Assembly (NCBI RefSeq): GCF_051297175.1
Contig: NZ_JBINNY010000001.1
Location: 1,860,001-1,924,000, forward strand
Direction of reading: 5' to 3'
Length of the DNA stretch: 64,000 nucleotides
DNA from: Dryocola sp051297175
GTDB lineage: Bacteria; Pseudomonadota; Gammaproteobacteria; Enterobacterales; Enterobacteriaceae
Shown in pieces: positions 24,925 through 34,634 of this stretch. Both the position numbers and the translations under genes were made by a program. Under the pieces are notes generated by a model. The model was given only the letters and a program-made list of their open reading frames with translations. It had not been told where the DNA came from and ran no database searches. How positions within the stretch are numbered: position 1 is the stretch's first letter; the number at the start of each line of letters is the position of its first letter.

Positions 24925-26481
24925 TCAGTGTGAAACCGCTTCGCGTACCGGAACCGTATCCTCTGCGTTTTTAAACAGCCTGCTGTTTCCCCAGCACTCT
25001 TCGTAACGGTGGCCGACCAGGTCTTCAATCACCACGCGCACATCCGGTTTAATCTCCTCAAGCCTGCCGCCCGCCTTAACGCGCGCCACTTCTTCCAGCA
25101 CGATCATATGGGCTTTGCGGTCGAGCTTCATCTGCTTGCTGAACACTATCGCCGCCAGGGCCAGAATCACAACCCCCACGCAGAACACCACCGCGATGGC
25201 GTTCACCGCGCTTTCCGGCTGCACGTGCGCCTTCGACTGGAAGCCGTAGAAGCTGAGGATCGATCCCATAGTAAAGACGATAATCGAACGCAGAATCTTG
25301 CCCGAGAAGGTCATCGCCCCGGCGTAAATCCCCTCGCGGCGACGGCCGGTAAACACCTCATCAACGTCCGCAAGGAAGGTGTAAACCGTCCACGGAATGT
25401 AGTAGACGCCGCCGGTGCCGAGGCCAAATAGAATCGTGATGCCGAACAGCAAAACGGTGGCGATATGCACCGGCAGGTGGAAGAAGTACAGCGACGTGTA
25501 ACAAATCACCGAGAAAATCACGATGCCGAGCGCCAGAATATACGGCTTGCTGAAGCCCTTTTTCACGCAGATACCGATAAAGACGGCGGTGGAAACGAGC
25601 TGCAAAATCGAGTTCAGGCTGTTAAGCCCGGCGACCATCGCCGGATCGTGCTGCAGCACGAAAATCACGAAGTAGGTAAAGATAGACGCGAACAGCCATT
25701 CCGCGCCAAAGCCGCACAGGTACATGCCCAAATGCTTGCGGAATACGCGCAGATGGAAGGTCGATCGCATATCGGCAGCCAGCCCGGTCAGCGTTTTAAA
25801 CAGCGTGGTTTTCGCCTTTTGCACCATGTCGACCGGCCGCACGTGCTCCCAGGAAGAAAAATAAAGGCAGGCGATGGCCGCGCAAAGAATCACGCCGTAG
25901 GTCACGCCGGTCAGGAAGAACGGCTGGGCGGAATCCTTGCCGTACAGCAGAATAAACTGCCCTGGAATAAATGCCGCCAGGAAGTTGGCGAGCTTGCCGA
26001 AGATAGCCTTGTAGCCGGTGAGCTTGGAGCGCAGGGTGAAATCGCTGGTCATTTCCGTCGCCAGGGTTTCGTACGGCACCATCACCGAGGTGTAGATGAT
26101 CTCGAAGATCGCGTAGGTACACAGGTAGTACCAGAAGCCGAAGCCGTCCACCCACAGCAGCGGGTAGAACATCATCAGCGGAATGCCGATCAGCAGGAAG
26201 AAGCGGCGGCGGCCAAAGCGCTTGCCGAGCCGCGTATTGCCGAAGTTATCGGTCAGGTATCCCATCAGCGGGTTGCTAATCGCATCGATGATGCTGGCGA
26301 CGGAGAAGATAAAAGACGCTTCCAGCAGCGTCAGCCCGCAGAAGGTTGTGTAAAAGTACAGCAGCCATGCGCCGCTGATAGCCAGCGCGCCGCTGCCCAG
26401 CAGGTTGCCACCGCCATAGGCCAACTGATGGCGAAGCAGCACAGGCCGTTCATGCCCGATGGTTCCATTTTTCCCGCTCAT
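24925..26481 (-). CDS. GPH-family sugar:cation symporter, TogT-like
   Basis: 518 residues with about 12 membrane helices. GPH family features: GALAISGAWLLYFYTTFCG, a conserved Asp in DAISNPLMGYLTDN and the basic loop RLGKRFGRRRFFLL. Start resembles oligogalacturonide carriers of the TogT group. The C-terminal tail is longer than in melibiose carriers. Substrate is unknown; an unsaturated oligouronide would suit the GH88 enzyme and the isomerase in the window. A CRP-like site lies about 70 bp upstream. Confidence 0.8.
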   Translation of the reverse strand: MSGKNGTIGHERPVLLRHQLAYGGGNLLGSGALAISGAWLLYFYTTFCGLTLLEASFIFSVASIIDAISNPLMGYLTDNFGNTRLGKRFGRRRFFLLIGIPLMMFYPLLWVDGFGFWYYLCTYAIFEIIYTSVMVPYETLATEMTSDFTLRSKLTGYKAIFGKLANFLAAFIPGQFILLYGKDSAQPFFLTGVTYGVILCAAIACLYFSSWEHVRPVDMVQKAKTTLFKTLTGLAADMRSTFHLRVFRKHLGMYLCGFGAEWLFASIFTYFVIFVLQHDPAMVAGLNSLNSILQLVSTAVFIGICVKKGFSKPYILALGIVIFSVICYTSLYFFHLPVHIATVLLFGITILFGLGTGGVYYIPWTVYTFLADVDEVFTGRRREGIYAGAMTFSGKILRSIIVFTMGSILSFYGFQSKAHVQPESAVNAIAVVFCVGVVILALAAIVFSKQMKLDRKAHMIVLEEVARVKAGGRLEEIKPDVRVVIEDLVGHRYEECWGNSRLFKNAEDTVPVREAVSH

Positions 26482-26837
26482 ATTTTTGAACCTTTGTTTT
26501 ATATTTTTCAGAAGCTGAGTTCTTATAAAGTGATACAGGAAGGATAATTGTGATAAGGGTCACCAAATTTGTAATCTGGCGTAAAGGGATATGTATTATG
26601 AGATCGGCATTCCACTTTCTTATTCCATAGTTAGTGTGAATGAATGCCAATGTTTACATTGCGGGAATAAGATTCTGTGAGATAAATCGACCATTATTTG
26701 TGCAATGCTATTTATCAGCTAACGTCCTGCCTTCCTTAGCTTTTTTTTAGATAACGTTATGCCATTTACGTGCATTTACAATAATTAGGGGCTGATGCAC
26801 TATGCGGGCTCTTCTAGAGCATGGAGTCCGTGAATAA
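26482..26837. other. Divergent promoter region GPH carrier / peptide SBP, with CRP-like site
   Basis: 356 bp, AT-rich, no gene. TGTGA-TAAGGG-TCACC (26550-26565) matches CRP at 9 of 10 positions and lies 69 bp from the GPH start. A perfect 12-bp palindrome AATGTTTACATT also lies within this region, near 26650. The right end has GGAG 11 nt before the SBP start. Confidence 0.6.
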
Positions 26838-28430
26838 ATGCGTAAACCCTTATTAGTATCTGCGCTGTTTGCTTCGATAGCTTTGGCATTGGCTGGCTGT
26901 GATAACGCGAAAAGTGAAACCGCAGCGGCCCCCGCACCCGCACAAGAAGCGGCAAAAGACGGTGGCAATCTGATTGTTGGCGTCACCACGGGCGATCCGC
27001 TGGCGCTCAACCCGCTCTATGCCAGCGACCGCACCACGCTTACCATCATGCAGGCGCTTTACGCACCGCTTTATAGCTACAACGGCGATAAGATCGAATG
27101 GGGCCTGGCCGAAAGCCTGACGCCTTCCGCGGACAATCTCTCCTATATCCTCAAGCTCAAACCAAATCTGAAATGGCAGGACGGCCAGCCGATCACCGCC
27201 TCGGACGTGGTGTTCACCTTTACCAAGCTGCTGGATGAAAAGCAGCACAGCTTCTTCCGCAGCATGTTCGTCTACGGCGATAAGCCGATTCAGGTCAGCA
27301 AAGTTGACGACCTGACCGTGAAGTTCACTCTTCCGCAGGTGAGCGCCGCCTTTGTGGGCACGCTGGTGCAGATCTACCCAATCCCGCAGCACGTATTTGC
27401 GGGCGAAACGGGCGACCTGGAAAAGAGCACCAAAAACGACGCCCCGGTAGGCTCCGGCCCGTTCAAATTCAAAGAGTACCGGGCAGGGCAGTACTATGCG
27501 CTAAGCCGCTTTGACGACTACTGGAACGGTAAGCCAAAGCTTGACGCCGTCACCTACCGCTTCGCCAAGGATTCCAATTCCGCGAACCTCGCGCTGCAAA
27601 ACGGCGAAATGAACCTGAAAATGGTCGACCCGCAGGACGTCTCGCGCCTGAAAACCAGCGGCAAGTTTGACTTCGTGATCTATCCGGAAGGGCGTCTGGC
27701 CTACATGACGTTCAACCAAAACATCGACGCGATGAAAAACAAGGCGCTGCGCCAGGCCATCGCCTACGCCATCAACAAAGACGAGCTGGTGCAGGTTGCC
27801 TTTACCTCGCTTGACTACGCCCAGCCCGCCGCGTCGATCCTGACGCCGGACACGCTGTATCAAACCAACGACGTGCAGGCCTACAAATACGACGTTGAAA
27901 AAGCCAAAGCGCTGCTGAAAGAGTCCGGCGAGCCTGCGGGCCTCAAGCTGCGCCTGGCCTACATCAACTCGAACAAAACCCAGGAAAGCATGGGCCTGTA
28001 TATCCAGCAGCAGCTGAAAAACATCGGTATTAACGTCGAGCTGCTGCCGCTGGACGCCAACGCCATGTCCCAGCGCAGCCTGGACATGAAAAACACCGCC
28101 TACGAGCTGAGCCTCGGGGGCTACATCATGGGCGCGGAGCCGGACGGCTACAAATCCCTCTATATGAGCAACGAAGCCTACAACTACGCGCACTACAAGA
28201 ACCCGGCGTTAGACGCGCTGTGGAACCAGGGCGCAACGGAAACGGACAAGGCAAAGCGCGCGGAAATCTACAAGCAGGTTCAGCAGACCGTCGCAAACGA
28301 CATGGCGTGGTACCCGATCGCCTACACCAACGCGGTGGTGGCGGTGGATAAACGCTTTGGCGGCACCAAAGAGGCCGAGCCAAAACCGGTGTATATGTTC
28401 CAGGATCTGTCGAAGATTTATCAAAAATAA
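26838..28430 (+). CDS. Family 5 solute-binding lipoprotein of a Dpp/Opp-type ABC importer
   Basis: 530 residues, SBP family 5 (GDPLALNPLYASDRTTLTIM; GSGPFKFKEYRAGQYYALSR; LRQAIAYAINKDELV). Unlike E. coli DppA or OppA it is a lipoprotein: lipobox LAGC with Cys21, followed by Asp22 and Asn23. Asp at +2 with Asn at +3 is a Lol avoidance signal, so it should stay on the outer face of the inner membrane next to its permease. First gene of a five-gene transport operon; a REP-like pair separates it from the permease genes. Ligand may be a peptide or other oligomer. Confidence 0.88.
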   Translation: MRKPLLVSALFASIALALAGCDNAKSETAAAPAPAQEAAKDGGNLIVGVTTGDPLALNPLYASDRTTLTIMQALYAPLYSYNGDKIEWGLAESLTPSADNLSYILKLKPNLKWQDGQPITASDVVFTFTKLLDEKQHSFFRSMFVYGDKPIQVSKVDDLTVKFTLPQVSAAFVGTLVQIYPIPQHVFAGETGDLEKSTKNDAPVGSGPFKFKEYRAGQYYALSRFDDYWNGKPKLDAVTYRFAKDSNSANLALQNGEMNLKMVDPQDVSRLKTSGKFDFVIYPEGRLAYMTFNQNIDAMKNKALRQAIAYAINKDELVQVAFTSLDYAQPAASILTPDTLYQTNDVQAYKYDVEKAKALLKESGEPAGLKLRLAYINSNKTQESMGLYIQQQLKNIGINVELLPLDANAMSQRSLDMKNTAYELSLGGYIMGAEPDGYKSLYMSNEAYNYAHYKNPALDALWNQGATETDKAKRAEIYKQVQQTVANDMAWYPIAYTNAVVAVDKRFGGTKEAEPKPVYMFQDLSKIYQK

Positions 28431-28460
28431 TAATCAGGCGGGCCGAATGGCCCCCTGACC

Positions 28461-28524
28461 GTAGGGCGGAAAAGCACGGCCCCTTCCACCGAAAATGGCG
28501 GGGGCGCAGGCTTAGCCGCCCTAC
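28461..28524. repeat. Inverted pair of degenerate REP-like elements
   Basis: Outer ends GTAGGGCGG and CCGCCCTAC in opposite orientation, with diverged inner parts. It lies inside the transport operon between the SBP and the first permease, where such pairs often set differential mRNA levels. Confidence 0.7.
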
Positions 28525-28570
28525 GGTTTTACCCCGCGCGGGTTTCAACGAGCACTGTCCGGAAGGCTGC

Positions 28571-29524
28571 ATGAACAATCTGTTAGTCCGGCGTTTGGCC
28601 CAGCTGGTGCCGATGCTGTTTTTTATCTCACTGGTATCGTTCCTGCTGGTGAAGCTCGCGCCGGGCGACCCGGTGCAGGCCTACATCACGCCGCGCATGA
28701 GCCCGGATGACATCGAACGCATTCGCCAGAGCCTTGGCCTCGATAAGCCAATGTTTATGCAGTACCTGCTGTGGCTGAAAAACGTCCTCCAGGGCGATCT
28801 CGGCTATTCGCTGATTTACCACCGCCCGGTGCTGACGATGATTGCCGAACGCGTTCCCGCCACGCTCGGCCTGATGGGCGCATCGCTGCTGCTGGCCATG
28901 CTGCTGGCGATTCCGCTTGGCCTGCTGGCCGGTGCGTTCAAACATCGCTTCCTCGACCACTTTCTGAATATGTTTGCCTACATCGGTATTTCGGTGCCGA
29001 TCTTCTGGTTTGGCATCCTTCTGATTACCGTGTTTTCCGTGCAGCTCAACTGGCTGCCGAGCATGGGCATGCGCACCATCGGCGTGGACGACGCCTGGCT
29101 GGACGTCGTGCGCCACGGCATTTTGCCGTGCATCGCGCTGACCTTTTATAACCTCTCCAGCTACGTGCGCTACATCCGCTCCAACACCATCACCCAGCTT
29201 TCGGCGGACTACGTGCAGACGCAGCTTGCCTATGGCGCAACGCGCCGCGCGATCCTCTTTCGCCACGTGCTGAAAAACGTGCTGCTGCCGGTCATCACGC
29301 TGTTCGGCCTCTCCTTTGGCGAGCTGGTGGTGGGAGCCTACGTTACGGAAAGCGTCTTTTCCTGGCCGGGCATGGGGCTGCTGGGCATTCAGTCAATTAC
29401 GTCGCTCGACTACCCGCTGATCATGGCCATCATCATGCTGTCGTCGATGATGCTGATCGTCGGCAACCTGTTGGCCGACCTGTTATATCGCGTGGCGGAC
29501 CCGCGCATTAAGGCGCTGAGGTAA
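28571..29524 (+). CDS. DppB/OppB-type ABC permease
   Basis: 317 residues, six membrane helices expected. Typical N-terminus MNNLLVRRLAQLVPMLFFIS, then LAPGDPVQAYITPRMSPDDI and the permease loop AYGATRRAILFRHVLKNVLLP. Followed 4 nt later by the second permease. Confidence 0.9.
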   Translation: MNNLLVRRLAQLVPMLFFISLVSFLLVKLAPGDPVQAYITPRMSPDDIERIRQSLGLDKPMFMQYLLWLKNVLQGDLGYSLIYHRPVLTMIAERVPATLGLMGASLLLAMLLAIPLGLLAGAFKHRFLDHFLNMFAYIGISVPIFWFGILLITVFSVQLNWLPSMGMRTIGVDDAWLDVVRHGILPCIALTFYNLSSYVRYIRSNTITQLSADYVQTQLAYGATRRAILFRHVLKNVLLPVITLFGLSFGELVVGAYVTESVFSWPGMGLLGIQSITSLDYPLIMAIIMLSSMMLIVGNLLADLLYRVADPRIKALR

Positions 29525-29528
29525 GGAC

Positions 29529-30366
29529 ATGAGCAGACGTTGGCAGCAGGTCAGGCACGGCTTCAGGCGCAATCGCCCGGCACAGTTTTCACTGCTGGTG
29601 CTGGTTATTTTTAGCATCACGGCGGCGCTCGCGGCGGCCAGCCCGTGGGACCCGAATCAAATGTCGTTGCAGGCAAGAATGCTCGCCCCGGACGCCACCC
29701 ACTGGTTCGGCACCGACGAATACGGGCGCGACTACTTTACCCGCGCGCTATACGGCGGCCAGATTTCCCTGATGGTCGGTTTTCTGGCGATGCTGTTCTC
29801 CACGCTAATCGGCACGCTGGTGGGCACGGTCAGCGGCTATTTCGGCGGGCGGCTGGATAACCTTTTAATGCGGCTGGTGGACGTCCTGCTCTCCATCCCG
29901 GCGTTCTTCCTGCTGCTGGTGCTCAACGCCTACCTTAAGCCGGGCATCGCCAACATTATTCTGATCATCAGCGCCCTGACGTGGATGAACATGTCGCGCC
30001 TGATCCGCGCGGAAACCCTGTCAGTCAAAGAGCGCGAATACGTGATTTACGCCCGCGCCTGCGGCGAGAACCCGATGCTTATCATCGCCCGGCACATCAT
30101 CCCAAACGTCCTGCCGACGATCGTGGTGGCGGCGACGCTGAACATCGCCTCGGCGATCCTGATGGAATCCACGCTAAGCTTCCTCGGCCTCGGCGTGCAG
30201 CAGCCGAACGCCTCGTGGGGAAGCATGCTCAACAACGCGCAGTCGTACATCGGCGAAGCCTCGTGGCTTGCCATGTTCCCCGGCATCCTGATCCTGCTGA
30301 CGGTGCTGAGCTTTAACGTGCTCGGCGACGTGCTGCGCACCGCCTTTGAGCCGGGAGCGAACCGCG

Positions 30367-30374
<8 letters not shown>
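29529..30374 (+). CDS. DppC/OppC-type ABC permease
   Basis: 281 residues. N-terminal cytoplasmic part, HWFGTDEYGRDYFTRALYGG motif of DppC-like permeases, and the EAA-type loop ARACGENPMLIIARHIIPN. Its end overlaps the next gene by 8 bases. Confidence 0.9.
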
Positions 30375-31330
<956 letters not shown>

Positions 31331-31341
<11 letters not shown>

Positions 31342-32308
31342 GCCCTTAATTCGCGTAAGCCAGCTGCGGAAATACTTCTACAGCAGGCAGGGCTGGTTCA
31401 CGAAATCGACCCCGCTCAAAGCGGTCGACGGCGTGAGCTTTGAAATTTACCCCGGCGAAACCTACGGGCTGGTGGGGGAATCCGGCTGCGGAAAATCCAC
31501 CCTCGGGCGCAGCGTCCTGCGGCTGTTCGATATTACCGACGGCGAAATCGAATTCGCCGGGCAAAACATCGCCGCCATGAGCGACAGGCAGCTCAAGCCG
31601 CTGCGCCGCAGGATGCAGGCCATCTTTCAGGACCCGTATTCCTCGCTTAATCCCGGCATGACCGTGGCGCAGCTGATAGCCGAACCGATGCGCATACACG
31701 GCTACGACAGGGCACAGCGCGAGGCGCGAACGCTTGAACTGCTGGAAAAGGTCGGCCTGAAGGCCGAGCATCTCAACCGCTTTCCGCACGAGTTCAGCGG
31801 CGGCCAGCGCCAGCGGATAAGCATCGCCCGCGCGCTATCGGTCAACCCTGAATTCGTGCTGTGCGACGAGCCGCTTTCCGCGCTGGACGTTTCGGTGCAG
31901 GCGCAGGTGGTGAACATCCTGCAAGACTTGCAGCAGGATCTCGGGCTGACGTACCTGTTTATTGCCCACGATCTGTCGATGGTGCGCCACATCTCAGACC
32001 GCATCGGCGTGATGTACCTCGGCGCGCTGGTGGAAGAAGCCCCGGCGGAAGAGCTGTACACCCAGCCCGCGCATCCGTACACCCGAGCGCTGCTGGCCTC
32101 GATCCCCGTCGCCGATCCGCACGTACAGATGCTGGAGCAGGGCGGCATAAAAGGCGAGCTGCCCGGCGCTATCAGCGACTGGCCCGGCTGCAAATTCGCC
32201 AACCGCTGCCCGCGCGCAATGGAAAAATGCCAGCGGCAGGCACCGGTCATGCAGGAGATTTCCCCCGGCCACCGCGTGGCCTGCTGGCTGTTTGAGGAAC
32301 CGCGCTAA
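31331..32308 (+). CDS. DppF/OppF-type ABC ATPase
   Basis: 325 residues. Walker A GESGCGKST, signature FSGGQRQRI, Walker B VLCDEPLSALD, C-terminal Cys motif CKFANRCPRAMEKC. Last gene of the transport operon; convergent with the toxin-antitoxin pair only 3 bp away. Confidence 0.92.
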
Positions 32309-32311
32309 AGT

Positions 32312-32605
32312 CTAGCGCGGAGCGAGGGCGGGGATCACGTGAACCGGGTCATTTTCAATGGCGCGCAGCAAAGCTCGCGCCGGACCGGTGGGTTCGCGCC
32401 GACCCTGCTCCCAGTTTTTCAGCGTATCGACGCTCACAGAGATGAGATTCGCGAACCCCGTTTGCGAAAGCCCCGTCGCCTGGCGTATCGCCTTAACCTG
32501 CAAGGCGGTGACTTCCGTTACGCGTGACGGGCCTGCTTTGCCCTCCACGATGTCATTCATCTGCGCCATGCTTTTCGACAGACGCTCAAAAAGTTTTTTA
32601 TCCAT
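32312..32605 (-). CDS. XRE-type antitoxin, NadS-like
   Basis: 97 residues. A C-terminal helix-turn-helix of the XRE type (LSQTGFANLISVSVDTLKNW) follows a 35-residue N-terminal part. It starts directly at the toxin stop codon (TAA ATG), so the pair is translationally coupled with the toxin first, as in higBA-type modules. Likely represses its own operon. Confidence 0.82.
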   Translation of the reverse strand: MDKKLFERLSKSMAQMNDIVEGKAGPSRVTEVTALQVKAIRQATGLSQTGFANLISVSVDTLKNWEQGRREPTGPARALLRAIENDPVHVIPALAPR

Positions 32606-32929
32606 TTACCAGCCCTCGTTCAGCTGCCTTAACGCTCGTTTTTCCGTTTCGCTCAGATCGTCTTTAGCGCCTTTAGCATAAATAAGCAGCAGCCTGATGA
32701 TGTCGTCCGCTGCTTTGTGGAAGTAGATGATTCTGACACCACCGCGCTTCCCGTGGTTTTTTGCCCGCCAGCGAACCTTGCGCAAACCGCCGGTTTGGGG
32801 GATTACGTCACCGCTTAGCGGTGAAAGGGTAAGGAATGCCTGAAACAGCGCGTATTCCTCTTCCGTCAGGAGTTCTGCTACATCCTCTGTAAAAATGGGC
32901 GTTTCAATAAAGAGCATCATGTCCGCCAT
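32606..32929 (-). CDS. RelE/HigB-like toxin
   Basis: 107 residues. RelE/ParE superfamily pattern: GLRKVRWRAKNHGKRGGVRI followed by IYFHKAADDIIRLLLIYAKG and DLSETEKRALRQL. Probably an mRNA interferase, inferred from the family. Start may be 32929 or the ATG three codons in (32920), which has GGCGGA ahead of it. Confidence 0.82.
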   Translation of the reverse strand: MADMMLFIETPIFTEDVAELLTEEEYALFQAFLTLSPLSGDVIPQTGGLRKVRWRAKNHGKRGGVRIIYFHKAADDIIRLLLIYAKGAKDDLSETEKRALRQLNEGW

Positions 32930-33155
32930 TGGCGTATAGCCATCATCAGGTTATCAGTTTATAGGGGTAAGTCAATGGCGTACTTAAATACAGGCGCTGA
33001 GTGACTGGCAAGGGAAACAGCAAAACGGCTAAACGTTTTACGAGATGGGTTCCACAACGGAAAGTTGCCTCGTGAATCATCGCCCATGTACTATGCCCCG
33101 CATAAACTACGGCGGCGCAAACAAAGCGTTACGCCAAATGAAACAGGAGCAAAAG

Positions 33156-33407
33156 ATGTCTGAACAACTATCCGCCGACCAGGAGCTGGTTTCCGACGTG
33201 GTGGCCTGCCAGCTGGTGATCAAACAGATTCTGGACGTGATCGATGTGATTGCGCCGGTGGAAGTGCGCGAGAAAATGGCCAACCAGCTGAAAACCATTG
33301 ATTTCGCCACCCACCCGGCCGCCGCCGATCCGGTCACCCGCCGGGCGATTCAAAAGGCTATCGCGCTGATTGAGTTGAAGTTTACGCCGCAGAAAGACGC
33401 GCATTGA
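33156..33407 (+). CDS. yecJ: DUF2766 family protein YecJ
   Basis: 83 residues from ATG 33156 (CAGGAG ahead); an upstream in-frame ATG at 33045 is not supported. Conserved with E. coli YecJ: ADQELVSDVVACQLVIKQIL, VIAPVEVREKM and KAIALIELKFTPQ. Function unknown. In E. coli it sits near azuC and ftnA, so this marks return to the backbone. Confidence 0.92.
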   Translation: MSEQLSADQELVSDVVACQLVIKQILDVIDVIAPVEVREKMANQLKTIDFATHPAAADPVTRRAIQKAIALIELKFTPQKDAH

Positions 33408-33440
33408 TTTCCTGAAGACGACCGTCTTCGGACATCGCGC

Positions 33441-33511
33441 CGGATGGCGCTGCGCTTATCCGACCTACGGAGGCGGGTTTTGTAGGGTGGATAAGCGCAG
33501 CGCCATCCACC
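33441..33511. repeat. Head-to-head REP-like pair
   Basis: Copy 1 on the minus strand (33441-33469, CGGATGGCGC...CCGACCTACG) and copy 2 on the plus strand (33482-33511, GTAGGGTGGATAAGCGCAGC...). Located between yecJ and the convergent araC-type gene. Confidence 0.8.
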
Positions 33512-33552
33512 AAATCCACCAGCCCCCCAAAAATCCATCAAATCCCCCAAAA

Positions 33553-34407
33553 CTAACCGGAAAACCGCGCCTGGCTGGTTTTCCGGTACTGCAACGGCGT
33601 CTGGCGCATCAGCTTCTTAAAGCAGGTAATAAAATAGGTTACCTCGCTAAATCCTACCGCCTCGGCAATCGCGTCGATGCTTAGCGCCGTGGTGCGCAGC
33701 AGGTCGCAGCTCCGTTTAATCCTTCTGGTCAGCAGATATTCATGAATGCTTCCCCCGGTTTGCTGGCGGAACGCCCTTGAGGTGTAGCTGCGCGACAGGC
33801 CCATCGCCTGCGCCAGATCGTCGAGCGAAAATTTAGACGAATAGTGCGTTTCAACCCAGCCCATAATCCGCGAGGCCAGCGTCTGCTGCTGGGGCACAGC
33901 GGGCTGCGGCTGGGCGGGCAGAAAGGTCATGATCTGCATCATCAGAAACGCCACCTCGCTGGCGGATTTCTGCCCCTCGTCGTCGAGCGCGTCGAACTGC
34001 TCAAGGATCGCCTCCATAAAATCTGCCTGTTCGCTTAAATCGTAAACCTGCGCCGGAACGTTGCTTGCCGCAAGCGCGGCAAACCGAGCCTGCTGGCGCG
34101 GGAAGCCGCCCAGCGCGGTTTCAACCACCGACTGTTCGATGTGCATCGCCGTGCGGTGGTACTGATTTTTCTCGCTGGCCTCAACGTGCACCTTGTGCAG
34201 GCGAAACGGCGGGAAGATAAACAGGCGGCCGGGGCGGGCGGTGTAGTGCTGATTGTCGACGATCACGATGCCGTAGCCTTTCGAAATGTAGAGCAGCTCA
34301 ACGCACTGGTGCCAGTGGTAGTACACCGCGCTCGACGACCACATGCGGTGAAAGGCGATGACCCGGCTATCGAGGGTAATTCGCTCGAGAAGCTGTGATT
34401 CTTGCAT
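33553..34407 (-). CDS. AraC/XylS family regulator of the DUF2264/GH88 cluster
   Basis: 284 residues. N-terminal cupin-type sensor part (HWHQCVELLYISKGYGIVIV; FPPFRLHKVHVEA) and C-terminal double HTH from about residue 185 (LDDLAQAMGLSRSYTSRAFR; SIDAIAEAVGFSEVTYFITC). Divergent from the DUF2264 operon with 227 bp between, so it most likely activates that operon in response to a sugar. Confidence 0.88.
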   Translation of the reverse strand: MQESQLLERITLDSRVIAFHRMWSSSAVYYHWHQCVELLYISKGYGIVIVDNQHYTARPGRLFIFPPFRLHKVHVEASEKNQYHRTAMHIEQSVVETALGGFPRQQARFAALAASNVPAQVYDLSEQADFMEAILEQFDALDDEGQKSASEVAFLMMQIMTFLPAQPQPAVPQQQTLASRIMGWVETHYSSKFSLDDLAQAMGLSRSYTSRAFRQQTGGSIHEYLLTRRIKRSCDLLRTTALSIDAIAEAVGFSEVTYFITCFKKLMRQTPLQYRKTSQARFSG

Positions 34408-34508
34408 TTGACCTCAGGACAACAGATTTAAGTTTTTACGCCATGGTTTGCAATTTATTACCGCCGCGCAACGAAAAATCCAGCAAAAATGAAATGGCGG
34501 TTTATTTT

Positions 34509-34524
34509 TGTGAGCAGGCTCACT
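34509..34524. promoter_or_regulatory. CRP site in the araC-type / DUF2264 divergent region
   Basis: TGTGA-GCAGGC-TCACT, 9 of 10 consensus positions. It lies 111 bp before the DUF2264 start and 102 bp before the regulator start. Fits catabolite control of a sugar-use operon. Confidence 0.65.
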
Positions 34525-34634
34525 CAGCGGCGTAATTAAAAGAGGCTACTCTGTTTCCCGACACACCATGATTCTCTTAAGAAAAGCTAAATAACAATAA
34601 CTTATCTGATTCTCGTGAAAGACGGGAGGACATC

